A DNA stretch of 64,000 bases from the NCBI GenBank assembly GCA_029310945.1, contig JARJFC010000012.1, forward strand, positions 1 through 64,000, in the 5' to 3' direction. Within the stretch, counting starts at the first letter, position 1; every line of letters begins with the position of its first letter. Both the position numbers and the translations under genes were made by a program. The stretch comes from Leptospira sp. 96542 (GTDB taxonomy: Bacteria; Spirochaetota; Leptospiria; Leptospirales; Leptospiraceae). The notes under the pieces are model-generated. The model was given only the letters and a program-made list of their open reading frames with translations. It did not search any database and was not told the origin of the DNA. Below, piece after piece: positions 17,795-26,730 of the stretch.

Positions 17795-18501
17795 ATCATT
17801 TTCTCCAATAATTGTTTATTTATGACCTTGTCATTGCCAAGTGGTATTTCATTTCCGTCTAAGTCTAGTAATGTGCTTTCCGATTGGTTTTGTTCTAACC
17901 GCACCAAGTGAAAAGATTTTCCAGACTGAGTTTCAATTTTAATATAAATTGGCGTTTTTGATTTTCCGATCGTTCCAACAAATTGTTCCGTCGCTTCTGT
18001 TAGAATTTGAGAAGATAGTCGAATAGGGTAGGCACTTCGCCACCAGAGATGTGCCCATAATGAACCTAAAAATTGTTCACGTGCATAATACTTTTGTATG
18101 TATACAGGGGAGTTTTTGGATTTCCACTGGTATAAAATGGTTACTTCTGACCAACTAGGTACCGATGGCAAAATACCTATCGTTACTGCTGAAAGCAAAC
18201 TCAATCCAAATGTAGTTCCACTTTTATCGTTGTTAGCCGAACTGATATGAATGCGTAGGTTTGTGTTTTCGTCACAAATTTCTACTTGGGATAAATTAAA
18301 TCCCCGATTGGCAGCTCCCGATTGAATGGCACGTCCCAATTCAGGGGAAAGCTTGGGGAAACCCATTGTTGTAAGACAAAACTCTGCTCCTCCAGTGGGA
18401 GGGGCTATTTGTTCTGATGGCGCATTTGGAACAAGTTTACCTCCAAATATGATACAAGAATTAAGAAATAATATGATTATCGATAAAATAAATAGTTTCA
18501 T
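17785..18501 (-). CDS. Predicted lipoprotein, member of a family with three copies in this window
   Basis: A 238-residue protein with a lipoprotein signal (MKLFILSIIILFLNSC, Cys16 as the lipidated residue). The core carries a short hydrophobic stretch ending ILPSVPSW, then alternating aromatic strands and WAHLWW. The same layout is seen in the lipoproteins at 21981 and 40048. The function is not known. Its ATG overlaps the stop of the upstream gene by four bases (ATGA), so the two are coupled. It likely sits in the outer membrane or periplasm. Confidence 0.75.
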   Translation of the reverse strand: MKLFILSIIILFLNSCIIFGGKLVPNAPSEQIAPPTGGAEFCLTTMGFPKLSPELGRAIQSGAANRGFNLSQVEICDENTNLRIHISSANNDKSGTTFGLSLLSAVTIGILPSVPSWSEVTILYQWKSKNSPVYIQKYYAREQFLGSLWAHLWWRSAYPIRLSSQILTEATEQFVGTIGKSKTPIYIKIETQSGKSFHLVRLEQNQSESTLLDLDGNEIPLGNDKVINKQLLEKMIPF

Positions 18502-19085
18502 TTGGTTTTTCCTTGTATTTTGTATGCTGGATTCATCTTTATGCCGTTAAATGGTGGATAATGGATCACAAACCGATTTCTGTCAGTTTCAAAATCAAAA
18601 GTATAACTATCTAACGTAAGTTCCATTATTTGCCCATACCTAGCTTGTGTTCCATAAAAATGGCCTAGATAAACAGCGACTCCCGGTTCTACGCGAATTT
18701 TTTGTTCCAATTCAGGATGATTAGATAATAGTTTATTGATTGGAGATCTTCTTGCGAATGACATTTCAAAATCATAAAATACAGATGGTACCAGTTGGTA
18801 TTCCCCTGGTGGAACTTCTATAGCATAGACTCCACCATGACCTTCTTGCAACTTAAACACATACTCATTGTTATTTGCTAAATTCATATAGATAAGGCCG
18901 ATGTTATTATTATTATATTCTCCTGCGATTTCGAAGATTCCAAACAAATATCCAGAGTTTTGTTTTGGAGGAACCTTTTTATCGTGAACCGAGACATATG
19001 ATATACAAAATAAATTACAAACTAAGAAAAAAGAGATAATCGATTTTTTTGTTATGGAGGCCAATCGTTCATTTTTCATTCTCAT
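18498..19085 (-). CDS. Secreted protein of unknown function
   Basis: A protein of about 195 residues from the chosen ATG at 19085. An upstream ATG at 19157 would add 24 residues before the signal sequence and is less likely. The signal region KKSIISFFLVCNLFCISY ends near a Cys, but with Phe before it, so lipidation is doubtful. The mature part contains YAIEVPPGEYQLVP, a strand pattern seen in carboxypeptidase-regulatory-like and similar beta-sandwich domains. It precedes the lipoprotein gene with a four-base overlap. No function assigned. Confidence 0.65.
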   Translation of the reverse strand: MRMKNERLASITKKSIISFFLVCNLFCISYVSVHDKKVPPKQNSGYLFGIFEIAGEYNNNNIGLIYMNLANNNEYVFKLQEGHGGVYAIEVPPGEYQLVPSVFYDFEMSFARRSPINKLLSNHPELEQKIRVEPGVAVYLGHFYGTQARYGQIMELTLDSYTFDFETDRNRFVIHYPPFNGIKMNPAYKIQGKTK

Positions 19086-19157
19086 ATAACAATTTTCTGC
19101 CGATCCAAAAAAATGTTCTCTCATCGCTCTAGGAATATTCTCTGATGTCCATTTCAT

Positions 19158-19526
19158 ACGAAATGAGTGATAAGAAATTTACCAAATTGTCAAACTTTTT
19201 AAAATAGATTCTCTATCATAGAAGTCCTAAATTATAAACTAATACCTTTAGTAAATTTTCTTTAGCGATTTTTAGCCGTCCTGTAGTCACCATCAGCAAT
19301 TGACAAATTTTTTTCATCCTAGCATCGCGATGAATAGATCATTCGTAAATGGTATGCATTTTTTTCAGAAAAAAATATGGAAAATAATGAAACATATGAA
19401 ATAGTTTAGCAGTAAGAACTGACTTAGTGGTCATGTAATTATTTCCATCAAATTACTGAAAACTCTTTTACAACTAACAGAGACAATGTTTAGGCAATCA
19501 AATTATAATCAAATCAAGGGGTAATT
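19158..19526. other. Non-coding stretch between divergent genes
   Basis: About 370 AT-rich bases between the secreted-protein gene and the GNAT/nitrilase gene. A 33-codon minus-strand frame at 19216-19317 (starting MKKICQLLMV) has a weak AGGA ahead of it and could be a relic, but nothing supports it further. The plus-strand end has the ribosome-binding site AAGGGG for the gene at 19527. Confidence 0.4.
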
Positions 19527-21056
19527 ATGAACGAAGAAGAAATGAACATTACTGTCGAATACTTAAAAATGGAGGATTATGAAATTTTTAAGGAAGCAAT
19601 GATAAAAGCATATAGCAATTATCCGGATTATTATTGGAGAAGAGAACAAATTCAACGGCTTCTTTCAATTTTTCCTGATGGGCAGGCAGTGGTGAAGGTA
19701 AATGGTCGTGTTGCAGGTGCCGCCTTGTCTCTTATTGTTGATTCCAGAAGGTTTGAGGAAAAACATACTTACAAAGAGGTAACAGCGAATAGCACATTTG
19801 CTACCCATAATCCGAATGCTGATGTTCTATATGGTATCGAAGTTTTTGTCGATCCAGAATTTAGGGGGCTTAGAATTGGAAGACGATTGTATGATTTTAG
19901 AAAACACTTATGTGAAAAATTGAATTTACGATGCATCATATTTGGAGGACGTATTCCAAATTACCATAAACACTCTGACCAATTAACAGCAAGACAATAC
20001 ATAGATAAAGTTAGAGAAAAAGAAATTCACGACCCAGTCCTTGACTTCCAACTATCAAACGATTTTCAGCCGCTTAGAATTTTGACAGGATATTTGGGCG
20101 ATGAGGAATCTGGCGACAATGCAGTTCTTTTAAAATGGGAAAATATTTATTTTGAAGAGCCTATCAAACATATTCGTATCAATAGAGGAACAGTTCGTTT
20201 GGGTGCGATCCAATGGCAAATGAGAACTTATAAAAGTATTGATGAAATTATTTTGCAAGCAGAGTTTTTCATCGATTCACTTAGTAATTATAAAAGCGAT
20301 TTTGCACTTTTTCCAGAATTCTTTAATGCGCCACTCATGTCGCAATTTAATTCCTTAAACGAGTCTGATGCCATCCGCAAACTTGCAGAGTTTACTGAAG
20401 AAATTGTAGTTAGATTTTCGAAACTTGCTATTTCCTATAACATCAACATAATTACCGGAAGTATGCCAGAAATTGTCAATAATGTCTTGTTAAACGTTGG
20501 TTATCTATGTAGAAGAGATGGCTCGACTGAAAGGTATGAAAAAATTCATGTTACACCTGATGAGGCAAAGGTATGGGCAATGAAAGGTGGAAGTTCTCTT
20601 CGGGTATTTGATACTGATTGCGGAAGAATTGGTATTTTGATTTGTTATGATGTTGAATTTCCAGAACTATCTCGAATACTTGCAAACGATGGAATGCAAA
20701 TTCTTTTTGTTCCTTTCCTTACCGATACTCAAAATGGATATTCCAGAGTAAGACTTTGTGCACACGCAAGGGCTATCGAAAATGAGTGTTATGTTGTTGT
20801 TGCTGGAAGTGTTGGAAATCTTCCAAATATTCATAATATGGATATTCAATATGCACAAGCGGCTGTATTCACTCCATGTGATTTTTCGTTCCCATCAAAT
20901 GGTATAAAAGCAGAAGCAACACCAAACACCGAGATGATTCTCATTGCCGATGTAGATTTGAGTTTGCTTAAAGAGCTAAATAAATTTGGAAGTGTTCATA
21001 ATTTAAATGATAGGCGAACTGAATTGTATGATGTTGTTTGGAAAAGCGTAAAATAA
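19527..21056 (+). CDS. GNAT N-acetyltransferase / carbon-nitrogen hydrolase fusion
   Basis: A 509-residue two-domain protein. Residues about 8-205 form a GNAT acetyltransferase with GIEVFVDPEFRGLRIGRRLY, whose RGLRIG is the acetyl-CoA pyrophosphate loop. Residues about 222-507 form a nitrilase-superfamily amidase with the complete Glu264 (FPEFF), Lys339 (YEKIHVTP), Cys373 (ILICYDVEFPE) triad. Such fusions are known in bacteria but their substrate is not. Intramolecular acyl transfer or amide cleavage of an acylated intermediate is plausible. The ATG has the ribosome-binding site AAGGGG five bases upstream. It stands alone in the accessory stretch, with no coupled neighbour. Confidence 0.92.
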   Translation: MNEEEMNITVEYLKMEDYEIFKEAMIKAYSNYPDYYWRREQIQRLLSIFPDGQAVVKVNGRVAGAALSLIVDSRRFEEKHTYKEVTANSTFATHNPNADVLYGIEVFVDPEFRGLRIGRRLYDFRKHLCEKLNLRCIIFGGRIPNYHKHSDQLTARQYIDKVREKEIHDPVLDFQLSNDFQPLRILTGYLGDEESGDNAVLLKWENIYFEEPIKHIRINRGTVRLGAIQWQMRTYKSIDEIILQAEFFIDSLSNYKSDFALFPEFFNAPLMSQFNSLNESDAIRKLAEFTEEIVVRFSKLAISYNINIITGSMPEIVNNVLLNVGYLCRRDGSTERYEKIHVTPDEAKVWAMKGGSSLRVFDTDCGRIGILICYDVEFPELSRILANDGMQILFVPFLTDTQNGYSRVRLCAHARAIENECYVVVAGSVGNLPNIHNMDIQYAQAAVFTPCDFSFPSNGIKAEATPNTEMILIADVDLSLLKELNKFGSVHNLNDRRTELYDVVWKSVK

Positions 21057-21293
21057 AATTAAAAGATACTATTTTACAAACACCATCGAATACTTTAGAG
21101 ATGTGAAGGTAGATAATAATTTTATCATTTAATAAAGTCCTATCCTATAATCTAGGTCGATATGTCAGGAAAAATACAGTATCATCGACTGAGATTATGT
21201 CGGAAATATTTTTTCGAATTATAACTTGATTTTTGCCAGGATTGAATTGAAACTACAGCATTAAATAGCAAATTAAACTTTTAGGGGTCGCAA

Positions 21294-21566
21294 ATGGGTA
21301 GATTTTTCTTTGTTGGGTTAGTCATTTTATTATTGAGTAACTGCCTCACTCTTGGTAAAGTTGGCTACATTGTTCCCGATACTAATGATGATAAAAAACC
21401 GGGTTTAATCAAAAAAGTGCAAACTTGCGAGCTATTGGGAACTTCCGCTTTCATTGATGCATTGAATGTCGAATTGAAAACTCAAAAAATTTCAGAGCTA
21501 AGAAATGTTAATTTGGGTTATCATACGAAAGGTTGTATTACCTTTCTTGAACTTTCGGAGGATTAG
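21294..21566 (+). CDS. Small predicted lipoprotein, 90 aa
   Basis: It has a signal peptide ending VILLLSNC (Cys17 lipidated), then a short mature part with ELRNVNLGYHTKGCITFLEL. The ribosome-binding site AGGGG lies six bases before the ATG. It is followed immediately by the next lipoprotein, whose ATG comes directly after this stop. The mature part has the same order as the next protein (Leu, Lys/Asp-Val, then Cys-Ile), so the two may be distant relatives. No function is known. Confidence 0.7.
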   Translation: MGRFFFVGLVILLLSNCLTLGKVGYIVPDTNDDKKPGLIKKVQTCELLGTSAFIDALNVELKTQKISELRNVNLGYHTKGCITFLELSED

Positions 21567-21926
21567 ATGAAATTAAGTTATAACAAGAGTTTTAAACTAG
21601 TTTTCTGTGCTTTGTTCATAATTTGTTTCTTAGGTTGTCATCACAATTGGGGAAATTTTAAACGGTATTCTGTTGATTCACCTAATAATTTAGAAATCAA
21701 AGGGGAGCAGGTAAGTGGGAAAGATTGTCGATTTTTATTTTCCTTCACCGATTCTTATCTTTTGCTTCCTACCAATTGGTATTGGAATAGTATAGCAGAA
21801 GCCAGTCGCAATGCCCTTAGATCTAATACTTCCGCTACAGGCTTGAAAGATGTAGAGATCGAATCCCAATTCTATCTTCTATTCAACTGCATATCAGTAA
21901 CGGGAATTCCCGTGGTCGAAAAATGA
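21567..21926 (+). CDS. Small predicted lipoprotein, 119 aa
   Basis: The lipoprotein signal ends IICFLGC (Cys24). The mature region contains LLLPTNWYWNSIAEASRNAL and a closing FNCISVTGIPVVEK, which is loosely like the TRL-type small lipoproteins but not enough for a name. GGAGG lies inside the upstream gene at 21557-21561, six bases before this ATG, so the two are translated as a pair. The third lipoprotein of the cluster follows. Confidence 0.7.
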   Translation: MKLSYNKSFKLVFCALFIICFLGCHHNWGNFKRYSVDSPNNLEIKGEQVSGKDCRFLFSFTDSYLLLPTNWYWNSIAEASRNALRSNTSATGLKDVEIESQFYLLFNCISVTGIPVVEK

Positions 21927-21980
21927 TGCTGAATGGTGTATCTTGTGTTTGAATTAAAATCGAATTTAGGAAAAATTTCA

Positions 21981-22625
21981 ATGGAACTTTTAAAACTCGT
22001 TAAATGTGTAATTCAAAATTCAAAGTTATCGACTGTATTTTTGATTTTATCATTTAGTTCCTTTTCTTCTTGTATCACTTGGATTGAAAGTAAGCTTGAG
22101 CCGCCTATGGATTCTGTCTATCGTCAAGCGAAAGGAGAACAGAAGTTAACTATATCTTTTCGTCATAAAGGTGTAGATTATTCTAAAATGACAGAACAAG
22201 CCGTGCAGGAATATAATCCCCAAATGCAAAGGTGGTTGCAACCAGGAATGGATCTTGCCAAAGAGAAAGGTATTTTCAAAGAAGTGGAATACGTTGGACT
22301 CGATCCTTTTCCATCGGGCAGACATATCAGCATCGAACAAGGAGAAGATTCTAACGCTTGGACAATCACCAACGCTATTCTTGCTGGTTTGACTTTAAAC
22401 TGGTTTCCTACTTATTTGCGGCCTGATCATATATTTAAGATCAGTTATTCTGAAAATGGTACCATTCGAAAAGAATACCAATATCGATTTACTTATCATT
22501 CTTTAAATTGGAATCTGTTTATTCCTTTTTGGTTGTTCCGAAACCAACAAGTTTCTAACGATAAAATGATGAGTTTACTTTTTCAATACCTAATGCGTGA
22601 TCTCATAAATGATGGGATTATATGA
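21981..22625 (+). CDS. Predicted lipoprotein, family member two
   Basis: About 214 residues from the ATG at 21981; an ATG at 21933 would add 16 residues ahead of the signal and is less likely. The signal ends LSFSSFSSC (Cys31). The core has a hydrophobic stretch leading to LNWFPTYL, then FKISYSENG and KEYQYRF strands, and NWNLFIPFW. This matches the layout of the lipoproteins at 17785 and 40048. The stop overlaps an ATG (ATGA) that opens a very short, probably broken frame downstream. Confidence 0.7.
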   Translation: MELLKLVKCVIQNSKLSTVFLILSFSSFSSCITWIESKLEPPMDSVYRQAKGEQKLTISFRHKGVDYSKMTEQAVQEYNPQMQRWLQPGMDLAKEKGIFKEVEYVGLDPFPSGRHISIEQGEDSNAWTITNAILAGLTLNWFPTYLRPDHIFKISYSENGTIRKEYQYRFTYHSLNWNLFIPFWLFRNQQVSNDKMMSLLFQYLMRDLINDGII

Positions 22626-22748
22626 AATTCAAAAAATGGGGAAATTATTTTATCCATTATCATTTTTTATCGAGCGAAAGTAAATGTGAAGAATGGTATC
22701 GATGAATCTAAAGCCAAAACGGAACGCGTTGATCAAATTAGCGACTAA
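22622..22748 (+). pseudogene. Possible broken small gene behind the lipoprotein cluster
   Basis: An ATG overlapping the preceding stop opens MKFKK. With one frame change it continues as NGEIILSIIIFYRAKVNVKN and GIDESKAKTERVDQISD to a TAA at 22746-22748. Unshifted, the frame stops after 27 codons. The shifted reading looks like a short secreted or membrane peptide, but no homologue is recognised. Confidence 0.25.
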
Positions 22749-22765
22749 CGTGGAGGAAAAAGAAA

Positions 22766-25369
22766 TTAGCCAACCACAACCAAATTCACAAGTTTTCCTT
22801 TCACATAAATTTCTTTTTTGATTTCTTTGCCTTTCCAAAAAGGTTTTGCTTTTTCCACTTCTTTGGCGAGCCTGAGAGCTTCGACCTCAGCAATGTCTCT
22901 TGGGGCAGTGAATTCACCTCGCATTTTTCCATTCACTTGGATGACGATAGTGATATTGGCATCCACCAAATACCTTTCGTCCCATTTAGGATACGGTTGG
23001 TAGGCGAGTGATTCTTTGTGGCCTAGTTTTTCCCATATTTCTTCTGCTAGGTGGGGCGCAAAGGGAGCCAGGCAAAGGATAAATTCTTCAAAAACTTTGC
23101 GGGGTTTTCTTGGTTGGCTTGTGAATTCATTCACAAAGATCATCATTTGTGAAACAGCAGTGTTGAATGAAAAATTGTTTATATCGTCGTTCACTTTTTT
23201 GAGTGTGCGGTGCAAGGTTTTGAGTTCTGCCTCATTTGGTTCAATATCTTCCACAAAAAAACTTTCGTTTTCGCCCGAGTGGAACAACCGCCAAACACGG
23301 TTTAGAAACCTGAAAACACCATCCACCCCATTTTTACTCCAAGGTTTTGCCATCTCAAATGGACCCATAAACATTTCAAACAAACGCAAAGTGTCTGCTC
23401 CATATTCTGAAACCACATCGTCAGGATTCACCACATTGCCACGTGATTTTGACATTTTACCTTTATCCTCACCCAAAATAAGCCCTTGGTGGACAAGTTT
23501 TTTGAATGGTTCCTTGGAAGATACAACACCTAAATCATAAAGGATTTTATGCCAAAAACGAGAGTATAGCAAGTGTAATACGGCATGTTCGGCTCCACCC
23601 ACATACACTTCCACAGGCATCCATTTTTTTTCAAGTTCAGGGTCTATGAGCGCTTCTGTATTGCGTGGGTCAATGTACCGGAGATAATAATAACAAGAAC
23701 CTGCCCATTGAGGCATGGTATTGGTTTCTCGTTTTCCAATTTCACCAGTTTCTGGGTCTTTGTAAACGAGCCAATCCTTCGCCAAAGCAAGTGGTGATTC
23801 TCCAGTTCCCGAAGGTTTGAATTCTTCTAAGTCGGGTAAAACAAGTGGGAGTTCCGATTCGGATAAAGCTTTGGGAGTTCCGTCTTCAAAATGAACCAAA
23901 GGGATTGGTTCTCCCCAATACCTTTGCCTTGCAAACAACCAATCCCTAAGTTTAAATTGGATTTTTTTTCGGCCAATTTGTTTGGACGTTGCCCAACCAA
24001 CCATAGCGGCAAAGGCAGACTTATAATCCAAACCATCCAAATTGATTTCGTTAGATTTTGACCCAATGCAAACAGATTCTTTGGAATCGAAAGCGAGACC
24101 ATCTTCCATTTTTCCACCAATCACTTGTTTGATGGGGAGGTCGAATTTTTTTGCAAACTCGTAATCGCGTTGGTCGTGGGCGGGTACAGCCATGATGGCC
24201 CCTGTTCCATACGTGGCCAAAACATAATCCGAAATGTAGATGGGAATTTTTACATTGGGGTCTGTCGGAAGAGTGGCATAACTCCCTGTAAACACACCTG
24301 ATTTGTCTTTATTCAGTTCGGTTCGTTCGAGATCACTTTTGAGAGAACAATCCTTTTGGTATTTACTGACAGCTTCTGATTGTTCTTTGGATGTGAGCTC
24401 ATGTACAAGTGAATGTTCGGGAGCCAAAACCAGGTAGGTAGCTCCAAATATGGTATCTGGTCTTGTGGTATAAACCGTGATGGATTTGGAAATATGCGGA
24501 ACTAAAAAATCGAGTTCCAAACCTTCTGATTTTCCAATCCAATTCCTTTGCATTTCCAAAGTGGAAGTTGGCCATTCGCAAAGAGAAAGATCTTCGAGTA
24601 ACCTTTCGGCATAGGCAGTGATCCGCATCATGTACTGGCGCATCGGCCTACGTTCGACAGCATAACCTTTGGAAGTCCATTCTTCCACTTCTTCATTGGC
24701 AAGTACTGTACCCAAAGCTTCACACCAGTTCACAGGGATGAGAGCCTCATAGACCAAACGAAAATGGGAAAGGATGTCTTCTTTTTCTTTACGGGATTTC
24801 GATTTCCATTCTGCCGCAGTGAATTGGACAGTTTTGGGGAGTTCCACACCTTCGAAAGCCTTGGAACCATTCGTTTCGAAGATGGATTTGAGATTTTCTA
24901 TGGGTAGGGCTTTGTTTTCTGTCCTGTCAAAATAGGAATTGTAGATTTTGAGGAAGATCCACTGGGTCCATTTGTAGTATTCGGGGTGGGTTGTGGAGAT
25001 TTCTCTCTCCCAATCGTAAGAAAGACCTAAACTTTGGATCTGCCGGCGGAAAGTGTTGATATTGTTTTTGGTTGTGGTGCGCGGGTGCACACCGGTTGTC
25101 ATAGCATATCGTTCCGCAGGAAGGCCAAATGCGTCCCAACCCATGGGGTGGAGGACTTCGTAACCCTCCATTCGTTTCAAACGGGATAAGATGTCGGTGG
25201 CAGTGTAGCCTTCAGGATGACCCACATGCAATCCTGCACCACTTGGGTACGGGAACATGTCTAAACAATAGTACTTAGGTTTGTTTGAATGGGCATTTGT
25301 GCGGAAGGTTTGGTTTTTGTGCCAGTGCTTCTGCCATTTCGGTTCAATGTCTTGGAAGGGGTAGTTCAT
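22766..25369 (-). CDS. leuS: Leucine--tRNA ligase
   Basis: Class I synthetase charging tRNA-Leu. The HIGH motif appears as HVGH (residues 48-51) in YPSGAGLHVGHPEGY. The KMSKS motif is in GKMSKSRGNVVNPDD in the C-terminal third. The editing (CP1) insertion is present, with the expected threonine-rich YTTRPDTIFGATYL. The 867-residue length fits bacterial LeuRS. The gene ends close to a convergent lipoprotein cluster and begins 28 bases downstream of a small zinc-ribbon ORF on the same strand. Confidence 0.97.
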   Translation of the reverse strand: MNYPFQDIEPKWQKHWHKNQTFRTNAHSNKPKYYCLDMFPYPSGAGLHVGHPEGYTATDILSRLKRMEGYEVLHPMGWDAFGLPAERYAMTTGVHPRTTTKNNINTFRRQIQSLGLSYDWEREISTTHPEYYKWTQWIFLKIYNSYFDRTENKALPIENLKSIFETNGSKAFEGVELPKTVQFTAAEWKSKSRKEKEDILSHFRLVYEALIPVNWCEALGTVLANEEVEEWTSKGYAVERRPMRQYMMRITAYAERLLEDLSLCEWPTSTLEMQRNWIGKSEGLELDFLVPHISKSITVYTTRPDTIFGATYLVLAPEHSLVHELTSKEQSEAVSKYQKDCSLKSDLERTELNKDKSGVFTGSYATLPTDPNVKIPIYISDYVLATYGTGAIMAVPAHDQRDYEFAKKFDLPIKQVIGGKMEDGLAFDSKESVCIGSKSNEINLDGLDYKSAFAAMVGWATSKQIGRKKIQFKLRDWLFARQRYWGEPIPLVHFEDGTPKALSESELPLVLPDLEEFKPSGTGESPLALAKDWLVYKDPETGEIGKRETNTMPQWAGSCYYYLRYIDPRNTEALIDPELEKKWMPVEVYVGGAEHAVLHLLYSRFWHKILYDLGVVSSKEPFKKLVHQGLILGEDKGKMSKSRGNVVNPDDVVSEYGADTLRLFEMFMGPFEMAKPWSKNGVDGVFRFLNRVWRLFHSGENESFFVEDIEPNEAELKTLHRTLKKVNDDINNFSFNTAVSQMMIFVNEFTSQPRKPRKVFEEFILCLAPFAPHLAEEIWEKLGHKESLAYQPYPKWDERYLVDANITIVIQVNGKMRGEFTAPRDIAEVEALRLAKEVEKAKPFWKGKEIKKEIYVKGKLVNLVVVG

Positions 25370-25397
25370 CGCCTAACGTAGAGAAAGTGTGTCATTT

Positions 25398-25577
25398 TTA
25401 CTTTCTCACGGAATCGATGATTTTTACAAGCTTTTTGAAGCTCTTTGAAAGGCAAACTTTGCATAGATTGTATTGGTAAAGGTTGGTAATCGTGCCACAT
25501 TCAGCACATGGTTTTGCATTTGTGAGATTCACATTCATAACATCTGCGTGTTCTATCTTTGTATTGAAATGGAGCAT
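25398..25577 (-). CDS. Small zinc-ribbon protein upstream of leuS
   Basis: A 59-residue frame, too short for usual ORF cut-offs, starting at ATG 25577 (another ATG at 25538 gives 46 residues). It carries two CxxC knuckles, KPCAECGTITNLYQYNLCKV then C (Cys24, Cys27, Cys39, Cys42), and a basic tail ending IDSVRK. This is a typical minimal zinc ribbon. The frame stays open further upstream to a TGA, and a good AGGAAG lies near 25627, so the true start may be non-canonical. It lies on the leuS strand 28 bases upstream and could be cotranscribed. Confidence 0.6.
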   Translation of the reverse strand: MLHFNTKIEHADVMNVNLTNAKPCAECGTITNLYQYNLCKVCLSKSFKKLVKIIDSVRK

Positions 25578-25923
25578 GTTTAAATATCTACCTATAATTC
25601 CGCTTATCGACAGTGTTGTTCATAACTTCCTGTTTTTGCCATCAAGATGGCTTAGGGAAACTTTACGATGAAGTTACTTTATATGAAACAGAGCTTTTGG
25701 GGTCAAAAAAAATTAAGACCTGAGTCCAAATCTAAGTAATTTTTTTTATGAGAATTTTTTTCGAGGTAGTCACATGAGTTGGAACAAAAATGAAAAATCA
25801 AAAAAAAACAATTGCAATGGAATTTTGCTACAATTTGGTGTTAGGTGGAAATAAATTGAATAAGTGCCCGATATTAGTCAATGATTATGTGTTATGCGAT
25901 AAAGTTTATGGGGGAAAAACCTA
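25578..25923. other. Intergenic stretch between the zinc-ribbon ORF and the ABC exporter
   Basis: About 345 AT-rich bases with long A/T runs. On the minus strand AGGAAG followed by an ATG opens an 11-codon frame that ends just before the zinc-ribbon ORF. On the plus strand GGGGGA at 25910-25915 is the ribosome-binding site for the gene at 25924. No convincing promoter pair was found. Confidence 0.4.
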
Positions 25924-26730
25924 GTGTTAACGTTTTCAAATGTGTTTAAATCATTTCCAAATGAAATAGAAACCATCGAAGTGCTCAAAAACATTTCATT
26001 TCGTATCGAAACGGGTGAATTTGTTGCGATCATGGGGCCATCAGGCTCAGGCAAATCCACACTTCTGGGTATTGCTGCGGGCTTAGACAAACCAGATAAT
26101 GGTTCTGTTGTATTGGATGGAGTGAATCTGAGTGAGGAAGATGAGTCAATCCTTGCCGATTTACGTGCAGATCGGATTGGTTTTATCTTTCAGAACTTTC
26201 AATTATTACCAGGACTCACCGCTATAGAGAATGTAGGAATTCCGCTATATTTAAAATCCTCACTTTCTGAAAAAGAGATTTTTGAAACCTCAGAAAAAAT
26301 TTTAGAATCGGTGGCCATGTCACATCGTGCAACACACTTCCCTAAACAGCTGTCAGGTGGTGAAGAACAAAGGATTGCTATCGCTAGGTCATTTGTGAAT
26401 GATCCTAAGATCATATTTGCAGATGAACCAACGGCCAACTTGGATTCTAAAAATAGCAAAACCGTTTTGGATTTACTATTGTATCGAAACAAAGAAGAAA
26501 AAACCACTCTCATCATCGTGACTCACGATCCGAACGTTGCAAAACTGGCAGACAGAGTCCTCGAAATGAAAGATGGAGAAATTGTCTCTGAATACCGACC
26601 CAAAACGGGGAAGGGTTCTACCACAAACCCAAAATCCAATTTGTTAAAAACAAACTCCAAATCCAAACTGAAAACAAAACCTGGTAACGCCAAATCACCT
26701 AAAAAAGCCAATAAAAAGGGGGGTAAATGA
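25924..26730 (+). CDS. ABC transporter ATP-binding protein, LolD/YbbA type
   Basis: ATPase of a MacB/LolCDE-type exporter. Walker A is GPSGSGKST, the Q-loop is FIFQNFQLLPGLTAIENV, the signature is LSGGEEQRIAIARS, Walker B is IIFADEPTANLDS, and the switch histidine is in IIVTHDPN. A Lys/Ser/Asn-rich tail of about 45 residues after the fold is unusual for the family. The GTG start has GGGGGA upstream. The stop overlaps the permease start by four bases (ATGA), so the two form one transporter. With YbbP-like permeases the cargo is usually a lipid or lipoprotein, but it is not known here. Confidence 0.92.
   Translation: MLTFSNVFKSFPNEIETIEVLKNISFRIETGEFVAIMGPSGSGKSTLLGIAAGLDKPDNGSVVLDGVNLSEEDESILADLRADRIGFIFQNFQLLPGLTAIENVGIPLYLKSSLSEKEIFETSEKILESVAMSHRATHFPKQLSGGEEQRIAIARSFVNDPKIIFADEPTANLDSKNSKTVLDLLLYRNKEEKTTLIIVTHDPNVAKLADRVLEMKDGEIVSEYRPKTGKGSTTNPKSNLLKTNSKSKLKTKPGNAKSPKKANKKGGK

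Noticed and set aside
19216..19317. 33-codon minus-strand frame (MKKICQLLMV start)
   Set aside because: It has only a weak AGGA upstream and the composition of intergenic DNA; no signal or motif supports it.
25483..25671. Plus-strand frame of 62 codons upstream of the ABC exporter
   Set aside because: It is opposite the zinc-ribbon frame, which has a real cysteine motif; the plus-strand reading is hydrophobic without a ribosome-binding site.
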